From: Pseudorasbora parva
Lineage: Eukaryota > Chordata > Actinopteri > Cypriniformes > Gobionidae
Reading direction: 5' to 3'
Assembly (NCBI RefSeq): GCF_024679245.1
Contig: NC_090172.1
Location: 39,978,653 to 40,042,652, forward strand
DNA length: 64,000 bases
Shown here: positions 47,760-57,050 of the stretch, piece by piece
Position numbering within the stretch: the first letter of the stretch is position 1
Layout of the letters: every line of letters starts with the position of its first letter
The notes under the pieces: model-generated
What the model was told of the DNA's origin: nothing
The model's database searches: none
The model's input: only the letters and a program-made list of their open reading frames with translations
Position numbers and translations under genes: made by a program

Positions 47760-50700
47760 CATCAATGTTGGAAACAATTGTGCTGCCTAATATTTTTGTG
47801 AATTATAAAAATATTTTGTTAAAAATAAATTTATAATAGTAATAATAATAATACAACAATGACTTACGAACCCCCAATTTTTTAACAGTATTGTCAGTAA
47901 CTGGTGCTAACCAGTCAGGAAATGGCTAATGTCGAATTACTGCCCAAGACAGCAAGGAGAGTGCTTTACAGGCCTCTTTCAGGCAGCTTGAGGCAAGTTT
48001 ATACGAGAGGTCGCCAGTTAAGGAGCTTTGTTAAACACATGCAAGCCTTGTATGTTTTACACCTCAGCTAGAAGCAGACACTTGTGATGTGTAGTCTATG
48101 CTTTAAACCGTGGAAATTTATTAGTTGTCTTTAACAGTTTTAGGGGGCACAAGGGGAATGCCTTTTGTGTCTTTAAACTAAACAGCAGCATCATTTCCTA
48201 AACTTTAGAGAGGAAATCACAAGGTTGAAAACAACAGTTAGATCCGTAAAACTAAAGAACAATTCTGGTGTTTCAAAGCCCCATTGACATGCGTTCATTT
48301 TTGAAAATATAATCTTAAAATCTCAAGACATGCAAATATGTGCAAGATGCTTGTTCTGGCAGACACATTGTTCAGTCTCCTCCAACCACAGCATCCCTAA
48401 AGAGCACATAAGCACAACAGCTCACTCTTCTCAAATGGCCTTAAATCTCTATTCCATGTGGCAGGAAATGGAAAAAGTCTTTCCACTCAGGGGTGATTCT
48501 GGGGAGACATGCCTGCACACTACAAAAGTAACCTCTTGTCCAGACCACACGTTCTACAGATTAATACAAATAATGCACAAATGTGAGCCTACATGAGTGT
48601 AAAAACTTTATTTGAAGCCATCCTAAAAATGGCTGTCTAAATTAAAAACAAAACCTATTCAGTCTTCATTTAAACATTTTTTTAACTGAAATCATCAAGC
48701 AAATTTGAGTGCCTTAATGGGATATTATCAACCAAATTATAGGTTGAAATTCACCCCACACTCAAGTATGTAGATTAATCAAGAGCATAACTATAACAAC
48801 AGGCTGACAGCATCTCAGCACTGTAACTGAACTGCAGTTTTATACAGAAAAAAAAAAATGAGTGTCCAGTTTGCTATACTTCCCTTAATAATGGCCATAC
48901 ATTATAAACCATAGAAAGGTTAAAAATGTACTGTACAATATACTGTAAGTAAGTAGAAAAAAGGTAAATGGCTAATACAAAGATAATGGCAATGAAGACA
49001 AATAGATTATGATGAACCCACCATTAAGGAAGAGCTCCTCTTGCAGAGCCTGTCTCGCCTCAGGGGAAAAACACCGTTTCTTCAGCCAGTCAGGATCAAA
49101 CTCACTACTGTGCTTATCAGGCCAAGTTATGGACACCTGCAATGAGTTTCATAAAAACAGGTTCAATGACAATTGGACAATGACCTCAACATTGATGATA
49201 AAAGGAAATGTTTCTTGAGCACATGCAAACTTGGGCTAAAGACCAGCATAGCTGCTCAGTAGTATGTACTGTGTGCTAGAGTAACCACCAGACTTCATAA
49301 CTGTTTTAAAACCAGCAATACTACTGCATATAAACAGTGTTTATGTGTGGTCACATTAGCACAATGTAGAAGAAATTTCACAGGCAAAAAAGGTCCCCTG
49401 TTCATTGTCAATAGTTTAGCAATGTATGAACAACATTACAGACAGAAGTCACATTAAAACCAAGCAGATTCTGTCAATGTGACAACTTTGAACCTGATGC
49501 AAAATCAGCATGGAGAAATCTTTCTTATTTCTCCTTTAAATGGCTGGATTTTGACCGTAAAAATGTCTGCATTAAAACATCCAGAGATTAAAGATGCATT
49601 GCAGAGTCAGGTTTAAAGAAATAGTCCATCCAAATTGAAAATATTCGTTCTCATTTCATTTCATTTCATTTCATACAGCGATTATGACAGGGTTACTTCA
49701 GCGATTTAGCATATTGCTTTGTATCAGTATTTTGTATTTGTATGTATTTTCTTAGTCTAGAAGGCACCAAATTCAAAAATAATTTCACATTTCTACTACA
49801 CTGTAAAAAAGTCTGTAAAAAATAGGGCACAATGTACTGTATAAATATGAAGGAATTTTCAGTATTGTTTTTTTACAGGTGTTTTACGTGTATTTTGAAT
49901 TACACATTGCATTAGTATGTGTTTCAAGGGTTAATGGAAATTCCCATAAAATGAATGGATAATGTACTGGCAGAAAATGACCAGTATATTTTCCGTTTTT
50001 ATTTTTTTACAGTGCACATTATTGATCCAGTTTAAATACAGATCTTAAAGCTAAATCACTGAAGTAACCCTTTAAATGACTGCTGTTCTTTGCCATATGA
50101 ATGGGGATGAGGCCAGTCAAGTATCAAAAAATACAACCACAAGAGCTCATGGAAAGTTAGCAGTCAATAAACCTAAAATATAGAACATGTAAGGACTAAC
50201 TTTATTTTATGCTTATGGAATGCAACAGCTTTAATTCCCATTTACTTTCATTATAATCAATAGAGCAGTGTGGACATTCTGCAAAACATCTTTTTGCAGA
50301 ACATTCAGCAGAACATCTTCATTCCCATTTGAAATTACATGAATCACGATGATGATGAAATGATAACAAATTCCTATTTAGGATGAACTATCCCTTTAAG
50401 CTTTGCTTACCAAGACCAACCTTATTGTCCATCAGCTGCACTTGGTCCATTCCGGTGTGCACGTCCAGATCTGACAGCAGCAGTCTGCGTGCTTGTGCTG
50501 ACTGCAGCGTGCAGAGGGGACACTGGCAGTTATCCCTCAGCCAGGTGAACGGATACAAACTACAACTCCCATCATCCCAATCAATCTGCAGTAGTCTCTC
50601 CTGATCCAGAGCCTGGGCCTGCCTCACTCCAGGACTCCCCCCAGTGAAGGGAAGAGGAGCCGCTGCCAGGGTCTGATTCCCAATACGGGGTGTCTTGACC

Positions 50701-50777
50701 AGTTGAGGACGACTGCCTGTGCCTTTCAGGGCCTGGAAAGCACCTCTGGACACCCAGCGAGTAAGATAGGACAACAT
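39307..50777 (-). CDS. bbox1: bbox1, gamma-butyrobetaine dioxygenase (complete, 7 coding exons)
   Basis: This Fe(II)/2-oxoglutarate oxygenase hydroxylates gamma-butyrobetaine to L-carnitine. The coding exons in transcription order are 50777-50421, 49136-49022, 44324-44126, 41301-41196, 40481-40285, 39899-39733 and 39467-39307. All phases agree and give 433 residues (human 387). Zinc ligands are C84, C86, C89 and H128. Iron ligands are H248, D250 (motif HTD) and H393 (LLHGR). The 2-oxoglutarate arginine is R406 (SRHLEGAY). All sit at the human position plus 46, so the only major difference is a 46-residue N-terminal extension. That extension is basic and lacks Asp and Glu, like a mitochondrial presequence. 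The paralogue TMLHE was considered, but WPDKH and HTDYPALHHPP are BBOX1-type. Confidence 0.95.
39733..39899 (-). CDS. bbox1: bbox1 coding exon 6
   Basis: It encodes VDSEGRVVRINYNNATRDSV through RPENVFTYRMKP, matching human GQVVRINFNNATRDTIFDVP. The acceptor is tttgcag and the donor is gtcagt. Confidence 0.96.
40285..40481 (-). CDS. bbox1: bbox1 coding exon 5
   Basis: It encodes VQFLHCVRQAEQGGESEVVD through CDFSVQSKNHII, matching human VQLLHCIKQTVTGGDSEIVD. The acceptor is gtgtgtag. The consensus donor gtaaga splits an Asp codon. Confidence 0.96.
40660..41090. repeat. dispersed repeat related to 14695-15061
   Basis: It shares text such as cagtataaaaaccata, the right-end phrase cattacgtctatggaaagtc, and the TG-rich tail with the madd intron copy. 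It lies in a bbox1 intron. The right end appears twice (near 40890 and 41020), so it may be a partial duplication. Confidence 0.6.
41196..41301 (-). CDS. bbox1: bbox1 coding exon 4 (HxD motif)
   Basis: It encodes HTWQVQDKPMANNVAYTSGE and then LSLHTDYPALHHPPG. HTD supplies two of the three iron ligands. The acceptor is tttcacag and the donor is gtgagt. Confidence 0.96.
41302..44125 (-). other. bbox1 intron with MITE fragments
   Basis: Between about 42,890 and 43,260 there is text of the ttcaaaagttt MITE family (caaataaatgctgttctttt and gcagccttggccaaccccaa). A G-run lies at 41534-41547. No exon is recognised in the rest. Confidence 0.45.
44126..44324 (-). CDS. bbox1: bbox1 coding exon 3
   Basis: It encodes REYWDSGLQIPTADFEEVLH through RIGYLRLTFYG, matching human QYWGSELQLPTLDFEDVLRY and LYLTFYGH. 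The acceptor is tgtttcag and the donor is gtatgg. Confidence 0.96.
45178..45640. mobile_element. fold-back (inverted repeat) element
   Basis: The arms meet near 45,440. ctggcctgtgccagtctcct on the left is the approximate inverse of aggagactgacacaggctag on the right. Outer portions also pair (aaggtccagaaaggcag with ctgcctttctggaccttg). Noncoding MITE type. Target duplication not resolved. Confidence 0.7.
47488..47538. repeat. (AT)n microsatellite
   Basis: About 50 bp of TA dinucleotides in the large bbox1 intron. Confidence 0.98.
47666..47759. repeat. (ATT)n microsatellite
   Basis: About 94 bp of ATT with two taatt interruptions near its start. It lies inside ttcaaaagttt-type MITE text. Confidence 0.97.
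49022..49136 (-). CDS. bbox1: bbox1 coding exon 2
   Basis: It encodes VSITWPDKHSSEFDPDWLKK and then RCFSPEARQALQEELFLN. The His of WPDKH is the fourth zinc ligand. The acceptor is attgcag and the donor is gtgggt. It ends in phase 1. Confidence 0.95.
49613..50399. mobile_element. TTAA-bounded Angel-like MITE, interrupted by another MITE
   Basis: The left edge is TTAA at 49613-49616 followed by agaaatagtccatccaaa. The right edge is ggatgaactatccct followed by TTAA at 50396-50399. A second element, about 49799-50014, with ends cactgtaaaaaa and tttttttacagtg sits inside. The right edge is 22 bp from the bbox1 exon. Confidence 0.6.
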
Positions 50778-50803
50778 CCTGATCTGAGAGTAGCTGCTGC
50801 TGT
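50421..50803 (-). CDS. bbox1: bbox1 first coding exon (ATG at 50777)
   Basis: The exon starts after the acceptor ttttatcag. It has 26 nt of 5'UTR and then ATG, followed by MLSYLTRWVSRGAFQALKGT. It ends HTGMDQVQLMDNK. The zinc motif WLRDNCQCPLC is encoded here. The donor gttggt is weak but frame and homology require it. A longer upstream ORF crosses the acceptor and is not used. Confidence 0.9.
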
Positions 50804-51653
50804 CTGATAAAACAGAAAGTAAGAGGTTATTGTGTTCATGTGACATCCACACCCCTTCACATCCCCTTTCACCCAATAATGAGTCACCACAGCAGAATGT
50901 ACTGTAAACACTAATTATGATTGATGACGCAACACACAAAGTAACCGCTATCACACAAATGCTCAAAAAATCCTTTTAGGAGTTTAAGAATCATATTATG
51001 TGTCATTGTTTTTTAATAAATGAATAATAACATACTATTTAAATTTTTCGGATGCATCTTTAATTGGTGACTGAATATCTGTAACATTTTTGATGTAATA
51101 AGGAGTTGCAAAGGAACTAAAATGGGCTCTGCTAGTCATCAAACTGCTTGCAGAATGATTAAACTACAGATCAAATGCTTGCAGATTTTGTTTTTGAAAG
51201 CAGACTAAAACTAGACTGCCTTTATTCGATAAAAAATTATGTGAATTTTTTTTTTTGCTGTAACATTATAAATGCATTTACTGTCACTTTTGATCATTTT
51301 AATGCACCCTTAATTAAATAAAAGTATTAATTTATTTAGAGTAAAAATCGTACTGAACATTTGAACAGTAGTTAAATAGAAAAATCAATGTTTAGTTATT
51401 AACATAGGTGACCAGCAGTTTGTAGTGCTGTTGGTCTGAGAACCCAAAAGCTGAATCAGCTCTTGATAAATGATTAATGCAATGACGTCAACAGATCTGA
51501 ATTATCTGAATGACTGTCAGGATGCTTATCTTTGACAACACAAACAGTATTACATAGAAGTAAGATTAAAGCGAGCTAATCCAGGGCTAAGGTGACTTGA
51601 CACTGCCATACTTATCAAACTATGATTTACACTGCACTTTAATTCTACTTATA

Positions 51654-53284
51654 CAGTATTGTTCAAAATAATAGCAGTACAATGTGACTAACCAGAATAA
51701 TCAAGGTTTTTAGTATATTTTTTATTGCTACGTGGCAAACAAGTTACCAGTAGGTTCAGTAGATTGTCAGAAAACAAACAAGACCCAGCATTCATGATAT
51801 GCACGCTCTTAAGGCTGTGCAATTGGGCAATTAGTTGAAAGGGGTGTGTTCAAAAAAATAGCAGTGTCTACCTTTGACTGTACAAACTCAAAACTATTTT
51901 GTACAAACATTTTTTTTTCCTGGGATTTAGCAATCCTGTAAATCACTAAACTAATATTTAGTTGTATGACCACAGTTTTTTAAAACTGCTTGACATCTGT
52001 GTGGCATGGAGTCAACCAACTTGTGGCACCTCTCAGCTGTTATTCCACTCCATGATTCTTTAACAACATTCCACAATTCATTCACATTTCTTGGTTTTGC
52101 TTCAGAAACAGCATTTTTGATATCACCCCACAAGTTCTCAATTGGATTAAGGTCTGGAGATTGGACTGGCCACTCCATAACATTAATTTTGTTGGTTTGG
52201 AACCAAGACTTTGCCCGTTTACTAGTGCGTTTTGGGTCATTGTCTTGTTGAAACAACCATTTCAAGGGCATGTCCTCTTCAGCATAGGGCAACATGACCT
52301 CTTCAAGTATTTTAACATATGCAAACTGATCCATGATCCCTGGTATGCGATAAATAGGCCCAACACCATAGTAGGAGAAACATGCCCATATCATGATGCT
52401 TGCACCTCCATGCTTCGCTGTCTTCACTGTGCACTGTGGCTTGAATTCAGAGTTTGGGGGTCGTCTCACAAACTGCCTGTGGCCCTTGGACCCAAAAGGA
52501 ACAATTTTACTCTCATCAGTCCACAAAATGTTCCTCCATTTCTCTTTAGGCCAGTTGATGTGTTCTTTGGCAAATTGTAACCTCTTCTGCACATGCCTTT
52601 TTTTTTAACAGAGGGACTTTGCGGGGGATTCTTGAAAATAGATTAGCTTCACACAGACGTCTTCTAACTGTCACAGTACTTACAGGTAACTCCAGACTGT
52701 CTTTGATCATCCTGGAGGTGATCATTGGCTGAGCCTTTGCCATTCTGGTTATTCTTCTATCCATTTTGATGGTTGTCTTCCGTTTTCTTCCACGTCTCTC
52801 TGGTTTTGCTCTCCATTTTAAGGCATTGGAGATCATTTTAGCTGAACAGCCTATCATTTTTTGCACCTCTTTATAGGTTTTCCCCTCTCTAATTAACTTT
52901 TTAATCAAAGTACGCTGTTCTTCTGAACAATGTCTTGAACGACCCATTTTCCTCAGCTTTCAAATGCATGTTCAACAAGTGTTGGCTTCATCCGTAAATA
53001 GGGGCCACCTGATTCACACCTGTTTCTTCACAAAATTGATGACCTCAGTGATTGAATGCCACACTGCTATTTTTTTGAACACACCCCTTTCAACTAATTC
53101 AACTAATTGCCCAATTGCACAGCCTTAAGAGCGTGCATATCATGAATGCTGGGTCTCATTTGTTTTCTGAGAATCTACTGAACCTACTGGTAACTTGTTT
53201 GCCACGTAGCAATAAAAAAATATACGAAAAACCTTGATTATTCTGGTTAGTCACATTGTACTGCTATTATTTTGAACAATACTG
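51654..53284 (-). mobile_element. nearly complete Tc1/mariner transposon with TA TSD
   Basis: The 1,631-bp element is flanked by TA at 51652-51653 and 53285-53286. The terminal inverted repeats are 51654-51867 and 53061-53284. Each carries an outer direct repeat (ttcaaaataatagcagtac) and an inner one (ttcaaaaaaatagcagtgt), an IR/DR layout as in Sleeping Beauty-type elements. The transposase lies between them on the - strand. It is inserted in the bbox1 5' intron, opposed to no exon. Confidence 0.93.
51951..52947 (-). pseudogene. Tc1 transposase with one frameshift
   Basis: The N-terminal frame (52947-52546) begins MGRSRHCSEEQRTLIKKLIR and has the paired-like helix-turn-helix and the GRKRK basic stretch. 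The C-terminal frame (to 51951) has the DD34E catalytic triad: D in WTDESK, D in QQDNDPK, E in [11 protein letters not shown]. The two frames join at an A9 run (plus-strand 52598-52606), consistent with a single-base slippage. One change from the usual NDPKHTS (H to R) is also seen. Otherwise there are no stops, so the insertion is fairly young. Confidence 0.9.
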
Positions 53285-54258
53285 TACTAGTAAGAAGAAT
53301 TTGTCTCTTTTGCGTGTACCACTTCAAAGAAACACTCAAGGCTACCTTTGTGCTGCCTTTCATAACCCAAACAATAATGAAAACAATAATGTATGTATAT
53401 TTAGAATGTCTAATTATGAGTGTTGTTAATCCATTAATCTCAGTTATTTTATTCTGTCAAAGCTGTGGTTTCTTGTGAGATTTATACATTATTTTATTGT
53501 TGTAATAATGTATAGAAAAAGGATACAGTCATCTTACATAGTGAGTATTTTTTGGATGTATAAATGTTATCTTTATAATATAACACTTTTTTCCTCACAC
53601 TTTACAATGTACTACATGAAATTGCATAGACCAAGTTTGTCTATCAGGCAGCAATGTAATAATCACATTTGTGGGTCCATGATATAAAATAAATATAATA
53701 TGTTCAGTGTATCGTAAAAAGACCTTTGAACATTGGTTATGTAATGTGCAAGCACCTTAGCTCATGCATGTGACCTACATGTCTCAGGGAACACGGAAGT
53801 AGGTGAAAGGTCACCACTCCTTTCCCCCTGCAAACAAACACATTGCCTCCAGCGTTACGACAGCACGGACGAGCACACACACAAACGTTGTAGTAGTTGC
53901 CATGGAACATAAATCAAACTAACTTCAATATTGTCTTTATTTAGACTTGTTAGCCAAATATTTAGGTATCGGTCTCTAGTATTTCCGGGTATTCATCCTC
54001 TTTCTGTCGCGCATTAGTAAATGAATTGTGAAGCAACTGACTAAAGGAGGTCTACCCTACAGGTATTCATGAAATTACACGCACCATTAGAGAATCTATA
54101 ATATTCTATAATAAACATTTACAATCGATCTTTCATTCGTCAGAGATGATACACGCGAACTTCCGTTCATTACATAGAATTCAGCCACTATGTTTTATTT
54201 TCGTTATTTAAATTTGGTGAGAAATGAAGAGAAAATACAAACAGCATATATCACTTAC

Positions 54259-54304
54259 CGTGAAGACGTGGGTAATGTAGCCGCGGTTATTTCAGCCTTA
54301 TATA
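54259..54304 (-). promoter_or_regulatory. bbox1: proposed bbox1 TATA promoter and tiny first exon
   Basis: On the - strand TATATAAGG lies at 54304-54296. It is followed by about 35 bp (aaccgcggctacattaccca) and then the strong donor CACG|gtaagt, with the exon end at 54259. Transcription would start near 54273, giving a noncoding first exon of about 15 nt. Position and strand fit bbox1, but this rests on motifs only. Confidence 0.4.
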
Positions 54305-54385
54305 GTGCTGAGAAGCGTGAGAACTCCCTGTGTTGGAAGTGGGTGAAGGGTCACATGCACTATAACGCTGCTCCCGCTGCTGCTA

Positions 54386-54386
<1 letters not shown>

Positions 54387-54420
<34 letters not shown>
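54387..54420. repeat. (CA)n microsatellite
   Basis: A run of 34 bp of CA, followed by a short GA-rich segment. It lies about 85 bp upstream of the proposed bbox1 TATA box. Confidence 0.97.
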
Positions 54421-54426
<6 letters not shown>

Positions 54427-54576
54427 GAGAGAGAAAGACAGACATACAGCATACACATAATATGTTCGCTATACAGTGGGTCTGCCAAAATTACGTGCAG
54501 CTTTGCTTGACATCACTTCCCAATGCTTGGTAATGCATTTTATTTGAGCTTATAATATGTGGATCACTATACTTAA

Positions 54577-54702
<126 letters not shown>

Positions 54703-55084
54703 AGCCTAGTCCTATGCAATATTTATTTGTAAATATATATATTTTAAACTGCATTATAGTACAGTATACTTTTCATTACACAAAAATATACAGTGGATAT
54801 AAGATTCCTGCTATTAAATCATCTGTTAAAAAAATGAGACAAATATAATATCAGAAATGTTGCACATTTAAAATAAAAATGACAACCTGCGATGCCAATG
54901 AAAAACAAAGTAACATTTCAGAGAACTGCATAACTTTAACTGTACACGTCACAGACAGACGTTGACAGCCTGGGTCTCTTTTTTGAAGATTGTTGGATCA
55001 GCATAAAATTGATTGGCAGTTAAGGTTAGTACACATTACACAACAGACCTATTAACAATTTAGAGTCTACAAATAGCTTTCTAG

Positions 55085-55086
<2 letters not shown>

Positions 55087-55123
<37 letters not shown>
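55087..55123. repeat. (ATT)n microsatellite
   Basis: A short run of ATT trinucleotides next to the C-terminal end of the following Tc1 remnant. Confidence 0.95.
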
Positions 55124-55124
<1 letters not shown>

Positions 55125-55164
55125 TACATTACGATTTTCTTTCCCTTTTGATGTAATAAAATAT

Positions 55165-56050
55165 TTAATACAAAATGATTGAGCCTCCATGGATCGGACT
55201 TGTTTGTTTAGCACATCCCAAAGATGCTCGATTGGATTGAGATCTGGGGAATTTGGAGGCCAAATCTACACCTCAAACTCAGTGTGCTCCTCAAACCATT
55301 CCTGAACCATTTTTGCTTTGTGGCATGGTGCATTATCCTGCTGAAAGAGGCCACAGCCACCAGGGAATATCATTTACATGAAAGGGTTTATATGTTCTGC
55401 AACAATGCTTAGGTAAGGGGTACATGTCAAAGTAACATCCACATGGATTGCAGGACCCATGGTTTCCCAACAGAACATTGCCCAAAGCATTACACTGCCT
55501 CCGCCAGCTTGCCTTCTTCCCATAGTGCATCCTGATGCCATGTGTTCCCCATGTAAGCGACGCAAACTGGCCATCCACGTGATGTAAAAGTAAATGTAAT
55601 TCATCAGAGCAGGCTACCTTCTTCTATTGCTCCATGGTTCAGTTCTGATGCTCACATGCCACTGTTGGCGCTTTCGGCAATGGACAGGTCAGCGTGGGCA
55701 CCCCGACTGGTCTGCGGCTATGCAAGCCCATCTGCAACAAACTGCCATGCACTGTGTGCTGACGCCTTTCTATCAGAACCAGCATTAACTTCTTGAGCAA
55801 TTTGAGCTACAGAAGCTTGTCTCTATGATCAGACCACACAGTCCAGCCTTGCTCCCCACTTGCATCAATGAGCCTTGGCCGCCCAATACCCTGTCACCGG
55901 TTGACCAATGGTCCTTCCTTAGACCACTTTTGGTAGAAACTGACCACTGCAGACCAAGAGCTGCGGTTTTAGAGATGCTCTGACCTAGTCGTCTAACCTT
56001 TGCAATTTTGCCCATGTCAAAATCATTCAAATCCTTACGCTTGCCCATTT
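55165..56050 (-). mobile_element. Tc1-like transposase remnant, second family
   Basis: On the - strand it starts MGKRKDLNDFDMGKIAKVRR at 56048. It passes through decayed frames containing GGGSVMLWAMFCWETMGPAI and ends near 55165 in text for [20 protein letters not shown]. There are several frameshifts. The terminal repeats are missing. The N-terminal side runs into a TATTA repeat. Confidence 0.8.
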
Positions 56051-56052
56051 TT

Positions 56053-56235
56053 TATTATTATATTATATTATATTATATTATATTATATTATATTATATTA
56101 TATTATATTATATTATATTATATTATATTATATTATATTATATTGTATTATATTATATTATATTATATTATATTATATTATATTATATTATATTATATTA
56201 TATTATATTATATTAATTATATTATATTATATTAT
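56053..56235. repeat. (TATTA)n microsatellite, about 183 bp
   Basis: A pentanucleotide tract tattatatta with one G variant near 56144 and a break near 56215. It lies directly against the start codon side of the Tc1 remnant. Confidence 0.97.
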
Positions 56236-56357
56236 ACTCTGGACTATATTACCTTTTTTTAGCACACCAAGGTGACTGTGAAAATGATATTATCCATCTA
56301 TGACATCTTGTTGCACAGGAGTAAATATGAGGAAACACAAATGCCAAATTCCCTTAA

Positions 56358-57050
56358 TCATTCATCACAATGAGTAAAACCAAACGATATAGTTCTGATG
56401 TGCAGCAAAAGATTGTTGAGCTTCACAAAATAGAAAGTGGCTTTAGGCAAATATACTAGCGCATTGAAAATTCCCATTTTCACTATCAGGGCAATAATTA
56501 AGAAGTTTAAATCAACTAAATCTAAAACAAATCTGCCTGGGAGAGGATGTGTGTCTATATTGTCTAAATGCAAGGCGAGGAGAAGCCTTTGAGTAGCCAA
56601 AGAATCTCCAAGGATCTCAGATGGAGAATTGTAGAGATTAGTTGAGTCTTGGGGTCAGACACGACTGGAAATTCAAAAGGAACGTGGTTCTGTGGTCAGA
56701 TGAAGCTCAAGCTGAAGGATCTGCAGAGATTCTGTATGGAGGAATGGTCTCTGATCTCATCAGGTGTTCTCCAAACGCATCAGGCATTATAGGAGAAGAC
56801 TCAAGGCTGTTATCTTGGCAAAAGGAGGTTGCAAAAAGTATTTAATAAAGGGTTACAATAATTATCACAAACTTGTTTTGAAGAAAAACATTTATTTCAT
56901 AATGTGATTTACCCCCTACTTTGTTATTTTACTTCAATAAAAGTTTCGATTTTTGTGAATTTATTGAATAAAAGATAAAAAGGATAAATGCTTATTTTTA
57001 CATCCATCTTTGATCATATTTACCAGGGGTGCCAATAATTCTGACCTCAA
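56358..57050 (+). mobile_element. Tc1-like transposase remnant, third family
   Basis: Reads as a decayed + strand transposase. There is an N-terminal part near 56,370 (KTKRYSSDVQQKIVELHKIE), then VRHDWKFKRNVVLWSDEAQA at about 56,655, then the C-terminal text LSWQKEVAKSI. It ends with the Tc1-type terminal phrase aggggtgccaataattctga near 57,040. Multiple stops and a large internal deletion. Confidence 0.75.

Larger units (their letters stand above)
44325..49021 (-). other. bbox1 large intron
   Basis: It contains the fold-back element at 45178-45640, AT and ATT microsatellites, and MITE-family text at about 47,560-47,890. The 92-codon ORF at 46276-46554 has no recognisable similarity. Nothing else is supported. 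Confidence 0.45.
50804..54258 (-). other. bbox1 5' intron
   Basis: Intron between the proposed noncoding first exon and the ATG exon. It holds the Tc1 element at 51654-53284. The segment at about 51,280-51,375 is the right half of a ttcaaaagttt MITE. The rest is AT-rich with nothing recognised. Confidence 0.45.

Noticed and set aside
52161..52580. 139-codon + strand ORF
   Set aside because: Antisense shadow of the Tc1 transposase.
56000..56275. Repetitive Ile-Leu-Tyr ORFs
   Set aside because: Translation of the TATTA pentanucleotide repeat.
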